DNA of 64,000 nt from positions 930,001 through 994,000 of the forward strand of contig JAHDVF020000903.1 in the NCBI GenBank assembly GCA_022606425.2, in the 5' to 3' direction. Shown one piece after another: positions 22,415 to 32,936 of the stretch. Position 1 is the first letter of the stretch. Each line of letters starts with the position of its first letter. The position numbers were made by a program, and so were the translations under genes. The stretch is from Lepidostoma basale (lineage: Eukaryota > Arthropoda > Insecta > Trichoptera > Lepidostomatidae). Below the pieces are notes generated by a model that was given only the letters and a program-made list of their open reading frames with translations, made no database searches and was not told the origin of the DNA.

Positions 22415-22622
22415 TATATTTTTATGTTTACCTTCAACTCTACAGAGCTGCCTCAGTCAAGCTCTGGGGTCCATGAGCTATCTATATATGTATATTCCAA
22501 CATTCACCTTACAGCTGAGGTACCCACAGAGAACCTTAGCGGAATATTTAGGGTTACTATAGGAAGAGTAAAAAGTTATAAAAATGTTTATTATATACAC
22601 TTAATGCAGCTTAACACTGTAT
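22415..22622. other. GC-richer segment, unassigned
   Basis: A 66-codon plus frame (22424-22624) and a balanced base composition set this apart from its neighbours. CCTCAGTCAAGCTCTGGGGTC and GAGAACCTTAGCGGAATA look like an older repeat body, not a conserved protein. No family recognised. An exon is possible but unsupported. Confidence 0.25.
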
Positions 22623-22624
22623 GA

Positions 22625-23199
22625 AAATAAGATTCACTTTGCTTATAATTTTTTTTTGTTTTTATAATATGTCATATAAGTAGTTAATACGTAAATGCAT
22701 TTGACAATATGTTATATTCAATCCGAATTCTAATATATCGTAATACATTTACTACGCGCTACAAGTAAACACCTTATTTGTTTAACTTTACATACTCAAA
22801 ACAATGATGTTACATGTTTATTCCTCGTGGTTTGAACTAACTATTAAGGCATACAATCATTTTATAAGACGAATAAATAAAACCTTAAAACAAACGTTTT
22901 AATGTGGAAATAATATGGTTATCATTCTGTCGCAAATTTTTCAAAATCAATGACGCCAACCTTCAAATCGTCGGAGCATTGTGATGAATGCTAACAAGAA
23001 GGTACACAGTACAAATAATAGGTTTATGATAGACACGTGAGAATCGGCCTATAGTTGTGCAATAAACCCACGTTTAATGGTCCAGTCATGCATTACGGAG
23101 AATACTAAAATTCTGTCTTCGTCAGAGAACGCATTGAAAGGAGTCTATAGATATCTTCTAGTGATATAAGATTTTACTAGTGACAAGTAATTAAATTTA
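22625..23199. other. No recognisable feature
   Basis: AT-rich and unassigned. Confidence 0.45.
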
Positions 23200-23605
23200 A
23201 TGTTGTTGATTGAAAAACCTCGTTAGAAGTTCAATTACATATAAAATAATAAAAAATAAAAACGTATTCTTAATACGAATAAAAACGTCAGTTTTTTAGA
23301 AGTTTTATAATAATTTATGTGAATGACATGTTTCGCCTTCACATTGTCATATGTCTGAAACATGTTGACAATAAAATGACTATAGATAAGCTACCTATCA
23401 CATATCATGAGACTCAATAGCTAAAGAAAATATTAATAACAATGAAATGGTCTGTTTTCTATAATTTTTATTTATTTATTTTATGTGAATTACATATTTC
23501 GCCTTTCCAAGGCGTTATCAAACATTTGATAATGTCTTTGACAGGCGAAATATGTTTTAGGCATAATAAAATAAAACTTCTAGATAACAGATGTTCTAAT
23601 TTATT
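23200..23605. repeat. Two family D units split by a SINE scrap
   Basis: 23203-23237 carries a diverged shared terminal motif (GTTAGAAGTTCAATTAC). 23271-23355 is a left D arm (AAAAACGTCAGTTTTTTAG.., GACATGTTTCGCC). 23364-23423 matches the SINE body (GACAATAAAATGACTATAG.., CACATATCATGAGACTCAAT). 23440-23600 is a second, complete D palindrome (TTACATATTTCGCC.., TTTGATAATGTC.., AGGCGAAATATGTT). The order suggests insertion of a SINE piece between duplicated arms. Confidence 0.55.
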
Positions 23606-24434
23606 ATTTAATTTGGAGTTTTACATTATTGTTTAAATTTCTTGAAACAATAAATAAGAATATATTCTATTATATTTAATATGTATTTAGATTTGTTCCA
23701 TTCAATCGGAATAAAATTAATTACTTAATATTTTTATTTTTTTATTTTTAATTTTAATCACCTCTGATTTGTATGCTTCATAAAAATAAAACATTTTTCT
23801 TCAAGAGTCATTCACGAAACTCATATTTCGTTGAAATTCATAGTTAAGTTGTTAAACCATATAATGTTGTAATATTTTTCTTCGTCATGGTTTAGGCCTT
23901 TTGGCCTGTTACTTTCTGCGAGGTTCCTTCTCAAGAAGTTGGGCTGCCAGATGTTTTTTCAACCTTTCATTGATAAGGATAATAAAATAAGATAAGAGAT
24001 CCTGTCCTCTAAGATCAATTTAATCATATTATTTATAAGTTAATAATTCTTTAAAATATGTTAATACTATTAAATATTATAATTCTTATTTCATATGGAG
24101 AAAAACAATTAAATCAAAACCTTATTTAACTTTTAAATCATTTTAAACGATTATAAATATACGAATGTTTTTTATTTGGCGAATTTGGCAATGTCACTAT
24201 GAATAATCAACAAACGAAAATCATTTAATTCTCTATAATAAATATTCAAATATATTCATAAATCATTATTGATCAAGTTAAGAAAAATTATTAAACTTGA
24301 TTTGGCAAAGGTACCAAAAAGGTCTTTAAAAATGGTTGTATCTGTATGTTTCTACGTATGTATATTTCTTACATAAGTAAATAATTAGTGTTTCTTGAAA
24401 AATCCTGAACAATGTAAAACTAGCCAAACAATCA
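23606..24434. other. No assignable feature
   Basis: 23880-23960 is locally GC-richer (GGCCTTTTGGCCTG palindrome at 23894-23907) but has no frame. The remainder is AT-rich. Confidence 0.4.
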
Positions 24435-24562
24435 TGTACAAGTTTTGACTTTCTAAGGCATTATCAAATGTTTGGTAATGGCTTAGAAAGGCGAAATAAA
24501 AAGTTTTATTATAATTTATTCCCATAAATTATAATAAAACTTTTGGAGAACAGATATTTTCA
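24435..24562. repeat. Palindromic repeat, family D, degraded
   Basis: CTAAGGCATTATCAAATG and its partner TTTGGTAATGGCTTAG, GGCGAAATAAAAAG, then AACTTTTGGAGAACAGAT. Core and GAAACATGTC are both disrupted. Confidence 0.5.
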
Positions 24563-24599
24563 TTATTTGTAATTGTGTTTGTTACTATTTATGCAACAA

Positions 24600-24810
24600 C
24601 GAGATGAAAGTACTACGAAGCCGTAACCGGAAAAAACCTTCGTGACCGAATAATAAATACAGAAATCTGAAGAATTTGGATGGTTTATGACATTATCGAC
24701 CACCAAAAAAATGGTGAGAGAGTTGGCGGTCTACTTTCCAGGATTACTGAAATGCAACCAATTACAAATTACTAGACTTATTAGAAGAAAGAAGATAACT
24801 GTTAATACAT
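24600..24810 (+). mobile_element. RTE-like fragment, lineage E (degraded)
   Basis: DESTTKP-like start, then NLRDRIINTEI-RIWMVYDI, matching LRDRVRNTRIIDIYEVEDI of the 18755 copy, and a diverged end near CCAATTACAAATTACTAGAC, with AGAAGAAAGAAG as tail. Heavily mutated. Confidence 0.45.
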
Positions 24811-24814
24811 TTGA

Positions 24815-26610
24815 ATAAGTAAGAGTAAGTACATAGGTAAATAATCAGACGCTTAGAAAAAAATTTAATTTTTCTAATAATATTTGTATTAAAAGAGACA
24901 AATCAAAAAGGAAATCTTAAGTAAAATTCATGTATTCAGTATTGTATTTAAATGATTCAATATAATATATTTAAAACAATATTCTTTCAATCTAAAATGT
25001 CTTAAAGAAGGACTGTTCTTGACGGATGATATCACATTTTATCTTCTGGATGAAACTTCTTTTGAACTGTTTTAAGTGGTTTTCTATAAATTTCCTGTGT
25101 ACTTACAGCGTTATCAGTTTCGAGTATTTGTTTATAGGGAAAGTTCGTTCCCAATTAAAAATAATACAATTTAAATCCATATTTAAGTGATCACAGCTAC
25201 CGCAAAAAGCTTTCACTACTGACCGAAAAATAACGACCGTTGAAGTAAATCTGCTAAAAATACTATAATATTTTAATTAATACGAAAGAGGATACCTAGT
25301 TTCGCTTGTATCCAAGCCTCATCAGGTAATATAGAACTCTTTTAATTATAATAATAGTTTTTAATTAATTCCGTGGTTTAAAAAATACGAAGCATTTTTA
25401 TTAAGTTTATATAACTTCTAATCATATGTTTTTATTAGTATTTGTAAAGAGTTGTACATAAGTTTCATGAAACAATTAATAAATAAAATAAAACCATGTT
25501 ATCCGAGGAAGTTCTCTGATCACGTATTTTAATTAACATTTATCACATTAAATATATTTTCCATACACATAAAATAAAAATCCGCAACGCATATTTCGTC
25601 ATTTTTTTTCATATGTAAATGCTTCGGTTACAATACTATATTTCATTCAAAATATTTTGTATAATACCCAGAATCCCATATTTACTCTTTTAACAGAATA
25701 TAAGTATTTTTATGAAACGAAATACAAAAATTGAGAGAAAATCTGTATTTTCTGGTTATCGTTAAGATTCCTATTGGAAATATTATCGCTAAAGTAAATA
25801 CTTATGTGTAAGCACATGATTTCTCACAAGATTATTCTTAAATACAGCGATTTTATCTCAGAATTAACGACGTAATTCCTTATCAGATGCTATTTGAAGA
25901 TATAATAGTAAAACATTAAAGACTTGCATGTTAAATTAATTTGATACGATCATGGTGGAAAATTTTAAAAGATACCTTTACGTTTTTTTTGTTTTTGTTT
26001 TCAGATAATAAAAACAAATAAAGGAATAATCAACGTATACTATTATGAATTCAAACAATAAACCTATTGTAAAGCTGCACTTTAGATACAATTAATACAC
26101 ATAATATGCGTAAAGCAATATAATATAGCCATAAACATGGATTTGTTCACGTGTTTCACTTATATATACGTATATATACGGAATATGATAATAATTTTAA
26201 GAAGCGTTTACTCCTAAAATATATTGTTTTTCGCGTTTCAATTCTGATTAAATGTGCCAAAAAGGCTTAAGTGATTTTTTCAAAATAATGCAAAAGTGAG
26301 TCAAGGGCAATTGTAAAGGGCAAAATATATAACACTTATATAAATATATTATACTGGATACTTTGCGATGATAACATAATATACATAACATATTTCTGAG
26401 AAAAAAAAGTATAATACTTAAGACTTTATGGCTCTCAGATTCAATAATTATATTCTACATGATTTGGAATTTGGTGAGAATACCTAATAAATAAATAATA
26501 TTTGAATAACTTTTAAAAAAAAAATTATTTACACATTATTAAACTCTTCACAAACATGTTTCGGATGATACTCGTATTTTTCGGTGTATTTTGTATTTAC
26601 ACTAATAAAA
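24815..26610. other. No recognisable feature
   Basis: 1.8 kb of AT-rich DNA. TACTCGTA octamer at 26569. Nothing coding recognised. Confidence 0.5.
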
Positions 26611-26617
26611 GGTGAGT

Positions 26618-26800
26618 ACAATATGATGAAAATAAAAAAAAATTACTAAGAATTTTTCTATGTTTATTTTTAGTGTAAAATCTACTTATTGATTTTACAC
26701 TAAAAATAAACATAGAAAAATTCTTAGTAAAATTTTTTTATTTTCATTTTTTGCAATGAACTTCTACCAAGAAATTTCAATCAACAACATATACAATATG
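26618..26800. repeat. Near-perfect palindrome with shared terminal motif
   Basis: Arms 26622-26688 and 26692-26755 are almost exactly complementary (TTACTAAGAATTTTTCTATG.. and partner), making a 65-bp stem with almost no loop. The right flank 26757-26800 is the terminal motif (GCAATGAACTTCTACCAAGA, AATTTCAATCAACAACAT) also found next to C, D, G and H palindromes. No hammerhead box is visible in this one. The 11889-11990 copy is a single arm. Confidence 0.75.
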
Positions 26801-26878
26801 ATGTATATTTTTAAATAGTTAATAAATTTTTTATGGAAATATAATAAGATACAATGCTTTTTTATAAGTTGAAATATG

Positions 26879-27245
26879 AATCTACAGCACATAGTTATGT
26901 CAAATATAATTTGAACAACATAATCATTCTCATGTGACTAGTACTTGTGCAGACCTCTTAAAAGATAAAAGGACGGCTGGGAATCCATCTCATAGGACGA
27001 GCAATCCTCAGGAGATTAAACTACATACATAGGTCAACGGCAGAAAATAAGAAAATTTTTAAATCTACAGCTCATAGTTATGGCGAATATAATATGAACT
27101 ACATAATCAATCTCATGGGACTCATCCTCATGGAAGATAACCTAAAATACGAAAGGATGCCTGGGAATCCAGCTCATAGGAGGAGCAATTCTCTGAAAAA
27201 TAGACTACATAGGTCAATAAAAGGAAAGAAGAATAATGAGATTTT
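26879..27245 (+). mobile_element. Tandemly duplicated lineage E retroelement end
   Basis: Two diverged copies (26879-27058 and 27062-27245), each starting ATCTACAGC-CATAGTTATG and containing the lineage E terminus (PKR-KD-WES-S--EE, as in 19036-19090) and an A-rich end. The units are about 181-184 bp and lie head to tail. This could be a tandem duplication after insertion or an array of two tails. The 61-codon frame 27094-27279 is incidental. Confidence 0.55.
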
Positions 27246-27339
27246 AAGCCGAAAAAAACTATATATTTTTATTTTTTAATCTTCATGACAATGCTTTCTT
27301 CGAGTATAAGATTAGTTGGTATAACGTTTACGTACCAAT

Positions 27340-27575
27340 TCTCGTGTTCTAATTTCAAACGTGCAGAGTACCCTCAACGCGACGTGGAGGACACTATATA
27401 AAGTCCCCCGAGAGGCGGCTAACCCCAGATGAGTTTGACAATCCTCACGGTTCACTTAAACTCCGTCTCGACGTTTCCTGTTTCCCGCGCGATAGCTGAC
27501 ACCCATTGTGGATGTGCAATTGGCACAGTGGTCTTTACGTGCGACACACATATAACATGCAGCCTGGTTTAAACG
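27340..27575 (+). promoter_or_regulatory. TATA-bearing GC-richer segment, possible promoter
   Basis: TATATAAA at 27395-27402 in a block of near-balanced composition. About 27 bp downstream comes CCCAGATGAG. An ATG at 27429 opens a 47-codon frame (to 27572; contains SRAIADTHCGCAIGTV and four Cys), but the ATG would sit only a few bases from the predicted start site, so translation from it is unlikely. It could equally be part of an old LTR or viral-type repeat. No neighbours support a gene. Confidence 0.25.
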
Positions 27576-27717
27576 CTATACTCGCTTCCTACTTCTTATT
27601 AACCAACTATTTGAGATAATTCAACTATTAAGTAGATAAACCCGTTTAAGTAGACGAAATAGCAACCCATGGCTGCATTTTCATTTTTATCATCATCATC
27701 ATCGTTCTGTATACTAT

Positions 27718-28160
27718 ATGATGTATCGAAGTGAAGCATGGATCTGCCAAAAGAAGGATGAAAGTAGAATTAATGCAGCTGAAATGGAATATTTTTTGAC
27801 ATCTTTAAATATCGTAATTATAATTATTATTATTTAGTTGAATAGGCCCTTAGATCATTAAAGCGCGAGCTCAATTGATATAAAGGTTATAGTAATTATA
27901 TTGATTCTCATGACATGCGATAGGTAGCTAATTTATCGCCATTTTATTGTCACGTGGATTCTTTAACAGACCAATGACAACATGAAATCGAAAAAGATTT
28001 TTTTTAAACAAATCTGTATTTGATAAAATATCAAATGCGCGTATAAGAAGTAATGCGGTGCAAATGAAAATATTATAAACAAAATAACGAAACGATTATT
28101 AAGATGGCTTGGACACATTTAAAGAATGCATGAAGAAAGAAAGATAAATAAATTATATAA
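27718..28160 (+). mobile_element. RTE-A fragment interrupted by a SINE
   Basis: Left part 27718-27800: MYRSEAWICQKKDESRINAAEM. Right part 28030-28160: ARIRS-NAV (IRSECGA), NKITKRLLRWLGHI and KERKINKLYN. Between them lies a reverse-oriented SINE (27830-27980). The RSLRRMCG-YDRV block is missing, so insertion came with a deletion or followed one. Confidence 0.7.
27830..27980 (-). mobile_element. SINE fragment inside RTE-A
   Basis: Complement of the SINE body: TATATTGATTCTCATGACAT, TAGGTAGCTAATTTATCGCC, ATTTTATTGTCACGTGGATT. The promoter head (A and B boxes) is missing beyond 27980. Confidence 0.7.
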
Positions 28161-28162
28161 CT

Positions 28163-28255
28163 AATACGAATGAAAACGTCAGTTTTCTAGAAATTTTATT
28201 ATATTTTATGGGAATGACATGTTTCGCCCTTCTAAGGCATTATCAAATGTGACGA
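28163..28255 (-). repeat. Family D single arm
   Basis: ACGAATGAAAACGTCAG.., TTTTATGGGAATGACATG.., TTTCGCCCTTCTAAGGCATT, ATCAAATG: a clean left arm. On the minus strand it reads TTTGATAATGCC..GGGCGAAACATGTC, the best view of family D. The core is TTGATAA, not CUGANGA. Confidence 0.65.
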
Positions 28256-28594
28256 AACTTCAACTCGTTGCAGTTTATATACACTAGTAAATGGAGCAGA
28301 ATATGGTAATTAACGAAAATTGATGTGACTTTATACATTTTTTACAAAGAAATATTTGGACCTACCAGAAATATTGAAAAGTGTTTCTTGGAACTCGTTA
28401 AGAAATTTTATGACAATGATTACAAAGTTAGGAGATACTAAATGATATTATATAAATCACAAATAAGTTATTTGAGGTAGGACAAAATAAAGTGTTTCTA
28501 AGAAAAACATATTCTTACAAATTGTTTACAAATGATTTTATATGTTTCATGGTGACTGATAATTCTAAGTATTATATATAAAATAATATCGCCA

Positions 28595-28690
28595 TCCTGT
28601 GTACGTAGACTCATAAGTATGTCAGGAAAGAACTGTATAGAAATACATTTTTAGACCTACCCCTACAGAGAGACGGTGTGATGGGTTAAT
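28595..28690 (+). mobile_element. RTE-A extreme 3' end scrap
   Basis: CTCATAAGTATGTCAGGAAAG.. and CCTACCCCTACAGAGAGACG, GTGTGATGGGTTAATTAG: the last 90 bp of RTE-A with its terminal stretch. Confidence 0.6.
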
Positions 28691-28699
28691 TAGATATTT

Positions 28700-29145
28700 T
28701 ATTTAAAAATCAACATAATGAGATTGAGTGATCATATGTGATACAAGAGAGCAAATTTTTATTTGATATTCGTAAGATTTACGCGTTTTCAAATGTACTT
28801 ACGTAAGGATTGTACAATAATCATTTATTTATTTGATCCGCCGTCTGCCTGGAGCCTAGAGCCTGCACGCAATTTATTAAATTGAACATGCGTGATCAAT
28901 TGTAAACTCTTTACTTTGTGCTAATTGTGTTTTCATGATTCAGAATTTTTACATAATTTAAGTGTACATAAAATATCGTATTCTATTTGGTCAATATTCA
29001 ACCTCATAAAAATGTTTAAAAACGACTGAATTGAATGTTGACTCTAAACTAACATTTGTTGTTATACTCGTATGTATGCCGCTGAAGGTTGCATATGATC
29101 CTGTCGCCTATTTGCCAATAAATACTTATTAAGCTCTATTTAATA
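28700..29145. other. No recognisable feature
   Basis: AT-rich. TACTCGTA at 29065. Confidence 0.4.
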
Positions 29146-29151
29146 TTAATA

Positions 29152-29285
29152 ACCTTCGTGGCAGAGTGATAAAAATATGACTGCAACACCGAAGTACCTG
29201 TGTATTTGTTACACAAATTTTGTCGTAGATTTCACGTGACAATAAAATAGCGATATATTAGTTACTTATCACATGTCATAATAAT
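29152..29285 (+). mobile_element. SINE, 3'-truncated
   Basis: CCTTCGTGGCAGAGTGATAA (A-box region) through GATTTCACGTGACAATAAAA and TTATCACATGTCAT. The B box is degraded (TGTATTTGTTAC in place of GGTTCGATTCC). Confidence 0.65.
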
Positions 29286-29303
29286 CTTTTTTTTAAATAT
29301 TAA

Positions 29304-29420
29304 TACTATGAAAACGTCTGCTTTCTAGAAGTTTTATTATATTATAAGTAAATGACATTCGCTGTTTTGACATTGTTGTCATTCGCACAAAATATAATAA
29401 ACCTTCTATCGATCGAAAAC
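29304..29420. repeat. Palindromic repeat, family D, shortened
   Basis: AAAACGTCTGCTTTCTAGAAG.., AAATGACATTCGC and its partner GTCATTCGCACAAAATATAA.. The central stem II region has been lost. Confidence 0.5.
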
Positions 29421-29544
29421 AAAAAAAAATTCTTTAATCGATGTTTAAGCAACATACACTATTGTCCGCACAAATGATTTAACAACTTTTAATAAATTAC
29501 ATAATCTTTATTAGGAGTCTTCTTAATAAAACTAGCTGTATTTT

Positions 29545-30090
29545 ATAAAATGAGAACCTTATTTTGCAACAATAATCTTAACTTGAAACTCCGACAAAGA
29601 ATGATTAAGTGTTATATGTGGTCTGTTCTACTATATGGTTGCGAAACCTGAACTCTAAAAGTGAATGTAAGGAACCGGTTGGAGACGTTCGAGATATGGA
29701 TATACCGCAGAATGCTCCGAATACCGTGGACCGATTGGGTCAGTAATGCAGACGTACTGCAGAGAGCCAGAGCCAATAGAGAGCTGTTGAGTGTGAAAAT
29801 TAGAAAGGTCTCATATTTGGGTCATGTATGAGACTTTTTGGGTCATTTGGGTCTGAGGGGAGAAAAATACTACCTCCTTCGACTGATATTAATGGGTAAA
29901 GTGGAGGGACGTCAGGAAGTTGGTAGAAGGCAGCTATCCTGGCTGCGGAACATTAAAGAGTGGAATTATAAAAGTTCAGAACCTGTTCCAAGCGGCGCAG
30001 GACATAGATGCCTTTGCTGCAGTGATCGCCAACGTTGGGAGGGACCTGACACAGCATCAAAAGAAGAAGAATAAGAAGAAGGTTCTTTTC
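29545..30090 (+). mobile_element. RTE-C non-LTR C-terminal region
   Basis: Order of blocks: LNLKLRQRMIKCYMWSVLLY, GCET (post-RT box, followed by a stop), LKVNVRNRLETFEIWIYRR, MLRIPWTDWVSNADVLQRA, NRELLSVKIRKVSYLGHV, then the 29838-30074 frame with LILMGKVEGRQEVGRRQLSW, LRNIKEW and a shifted AAQDIDAFAAVIANVGRDLT. The tail is AAGAAGAATAAGAAGAAGG. YLGHV and GRRQLSWLRNI are the diagnostic blocks. Two stops or frameshifts. RTE-C also lies at 31130, 35545 and 63222 (minus). Confidence 0.8.
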
Positions 30091-30240
30091 AAGTTAATCA
30101 CATGATATCTGTTATAACACCCCCCTTTTTCTCAACATAATTCTCAATTTAGACCAGTGCAGAATTGATCGCACCTTCCATGGATCAAATAAAAAAAATG
30201 ACATTAAAGTTATATGACAATGAATACAAAATCGTATTTT

Positions 30241-30412
30241 TAACTAGTTAACTAACAAACTATCACCCTGTTTCTTCGAATGGGTAGGCAGAAAGAATGG
30301 ACTGCCGCACTTTTCTTTCCTGGTATACTTCTCTCGCTTCCTCAACATTAATACATTGTGTCATGCACGCACGTCAATTTCTCCTACTCCTCACGTAAAA
30401 TAAATCAAATAT
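30241..30412 (-). mobile_element. RTE-A 3' end fragment
   Basis: AACTAGTTAACTAACAAACTATCACCC (tail complement), then the terminal region and the complement of CMTQCINVEEARE. Truncated after the HVR block. Confidence 0.7.
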
Positions 30413-30599
30413 TGAATGACGTATTTTTGTTCAATGTAAAAAAATAATTCGTTTCATTTCACGCATTCTTCTAGTTCTAACCGAAATTTCTACAACTTGT
30501 TGCCATTTTTTTTATCCAACATTTTCAGAAGATGGCAGAGAGCTGTAAATACATAAAAAATTATTAAATATAAAAACGTAATAAAGAAATTCTATATAT

Positions 30600-30880
30600 T
30601 TTTATTATTTACAAAGAACTTCTACAAAAAATAATAATGAAATAAAGCGGTGTTTTTTTACAACTACTTCCACATTTTTCTTTATTTCGACAGCGACCAG
30701 TTTCGCCAGGCTCGCTGGCATCGACAGGCCAGTCTGTCGATGCCAGCGAGCCTGGCGAAACCGGTCGCTGTCGAAATAAAGACAAATGTGGAAGTAGTTA
30801 TATAAAAACATAGTTTTATTTAATTATTATTTCAAATGAACTTCCATCAAGGGATTTCAGTTAAAACATTTGATTATCTT
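30600..30880. repeat. Palindromic repeat, family C, best-preserved hammerhead-like pair
   Basis: Both arms are nearly identical. Plus strand 30730-30770: stem I CAGT (730-733) with GCTG (767-770), core CTGTCGA (734-740), unpaired T, stem II GCCAG/CTGGC (742-746 and 752-756), GAAA (757-760), CCGGTC (761-766). Minus strand: the same fold from 30729 back to 30690. Outer arms are the TACTTCCAC..TTTGTCTTTATTTCGA type. The right flank 30836-30872 is the terminal motif (TGAACTTCCATCAAGGGATT). Departures from consensus: U at position 6 and one extra base after A9, the latter common to all families here. Confidence 0.65.
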
Positions 30881-31129
30881 AAAAACGCTAACGAATAATA
30901 ATTTTTGGATCTTGGATTAATCTCTGTATTTTGTAGACGTTTCAGAAATCATTGCAGTCTTCATCTGCAGGGTGGTTTTATACTATATGTCTACTACATA
31001 TAAAAACATATTACTACTTACATAAAAACATATTGCTACGAACTGTAAAAATCCGGATACTTATTCTACTCGTACAAAGAAATTTCAGTAAACAAAATCA
31101 AAATTTCAATATTATTAATATTATAAGAA

Positions 31130-31400
31130 CTATCATGGTTTGGAAGATTTCACATCTGGGTCATATACTGCGTGAAGAAAAGTACCACGTTCTCCAACTG
31201 ATATTGGAGGGGAAAATTGAGGGATGCCGAGGGCCCGGTAGGAGACAAATATCCTGGCTGCCAAACGTGCGGGAGTGGACCGGCATCCAAAGTGTGGAGG
31301 AGCTGTTCCGAGCGGCGCAGGATAGGGACAGGTTTGCCGAGGTGATCGCCAACGTTGGGGGAACCCGACAGGGCACTTGAGGAAGAAGAAGATAATAAAT
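31130..31400 (+). mobile_element. RTE-C non-LTR 3' end
   Basis: The open frame ends (31135-31380) with VWKISHLGHILREEKYHVLQ, LILEGKIEGCRGPGRRQISW, LPNVREWTGIQSVEELFRAA, QDRDRFAEVIANVGGTRQGT, stop and a GAAGAAGAAG tail. It is the best-preserved RTE-C terminus and defines the consensus end. 5' of 31130 is unrelated AT-rich DNA, so this is a truncated insertion. Confidence 0.85.
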
Positions 31401-31504
31401 ATATGTTTTAACGCAGTTTAAAATAAACAAAAATAAGGTCAAATATTTGTGAAATGTATACTTATATCTGTATACGAATCCTGGATTTTCACCTGTGGGT
31501 GGTT

Positions 31505-32015
31505 AATTCAAATTTTTAATTGTATCTCAATAGAGACGAAGACGCAAACTGGAAACTGAATATGGATGATCAAGGTGTTTACAGGACTTATGACCTGAGA
31601 TAGGAGTGATACTCCAGGCGACTTCTAAAACAGTGCGCTAGGAGGCGGTAGCCTCTTCGCATTGTGTTAATAAAGTAGTTTGCTAAATGCTAAACAATCA
31701 TTCTCCATAGATGGCTTTAGTGGGTGGATTGTATAGATTGATCTTAAAAAATTAATTAGTACAATCAAATCTACATAGATGGTTGACTGGAACTGACACG
31801 TGAAGATAGGTATGGATTTGGAGTATATATACAACTTCCAAAAATGTATCATGAATGATCATAATAACAATGGTGGAATGGGGAATGTTGTATTTACATA
31901 AAGCGTGCGCTTAACCCAACCAATGACAGGTCATAAGTCCTGTAAACACCTTGATCATCCATATTCAGTTTCCAGTTTGCGTCTTCGTCTCTATTGAGAT
32001 ACAATTAAAAATTTG
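31505..32015. mobile_element. Inverted dimer of a 250-bp TIR element
   Basis: Arms 31505-31597 and 31927-32015 are complementary over about 90 bp (TTGTATCTCAATAGAGACGA, AGACGC.., GTTTACAGGACTTATGACCTG). The right half (31800-32015) matches the single copies at 45484-45746 and 49374-49625 along its length (CTTCCAAAAA, GGTGGAATGGGGAATG, CGCTTAACCCAACCAATGA). The dimer state mirrors the hammerhead palindromes. No transposase. Confidence 0.65.
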
Positions 32016-32417
32016 AAAAATAAGGTCAATGATATCAATTAGACAATTTCTTTTGTCTTATCTTTTAAAATATGTGCGATCTATTAGACGATTGCTCGAA
32101 AAAGATAAAATATATGTGTAGGATTTTTAGAAATCAGATCTTAAAGAATTTTATCTAAGTTTGGAGTGTACTTGCGTGTATTTTCGTATTCCTATTAGTC
32201 GGTAAACAAATATTATTTTAATAGTACTCTGTAATATAATAAATAAAATTAAACTATAATAAATCCTTAATTAAATTAACCCTAAAAATTAGATAACTAA
32301 AAATAATGTACTCATAGAATTACTTAACGAAGAAAATATAAATAGTTTAAAGACGAAAAATCCGCAAAAAAATGTTGTCGAAATAATCATATTTATTGTT
32401 CAATATTAAAATATAAA

Positions 32418-32755
32418 TATTCTTCTTCTTCTACTTCTTCACCCTATTCCCGTCCACTCCTGGACAAAGGCCTCATCCATTTGCTTCCACGTCACCCTGT
32501 CTTGTGCAGACTACATCCAGGTTATTTCGACATGTTTATTCAGGTCGTCCTTCCATTGAAGTTGCGGTCGCCCTGTACTTCTCTTTACCGTTCACGGTCT
32601 CCAAATCAGCAGTCTTCTTGTTAATTTTTCGTCTGAGCTTCTGGCTACGTGGCCAGCCCATTGCCACTTAAGAGTCGCTACCCGGTGGATGATGTCAGTG
32701 TCCTTTATTTTTTTTTCTCACCGTATCGTTTTTGACTTTGATAAGTATTGTCTAA
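32418..32755 (-). mobile_element. RTE-B non-LTR retrotransposon 3' end
   Basis: In reverse: VREKK-like start, KDTDIIHRVATLKWQWAGHV, ARSSDEKLTRRLLIWRP, then RPQLQWKDDLNKHVEITWM, AQDRVTWKQMDEAFVQEWTG, with a GAAGAAGAAG tail (complement of 32421-32440). Several frame breaks. It extends a little further 5' (to 32755) than the copy at 21575. Confidence 0.75.
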
Positions 32756-32767
32756 CTCCATATTAAG

Positions 32768-32925
32768 TAATTAATACAAATGAAAATGTCTGTTCTATTG
32801 TAATTTATGGGAATCACATAAATCACATTTGTAGAATAAGTATAAGACATAATCAAATGACCCAGGAATTATAAATAAATTAACATCTAGAAAACAGACG
32901 TTTTCATTTGTACTAATTATCTAAA
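32768..32925. repeat. Palindromic repeat, family D, degraded
   Basis: ACAAATGAAAATGTCTGTTC.. and its partner GAAAACAGACGTTTTCATTTG; inner TTATGGGAATCACAT. Stem II and GAAAC are lost. Confidence 0.5.
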
Positions 32926-32936
32926 TAATCACTTAT

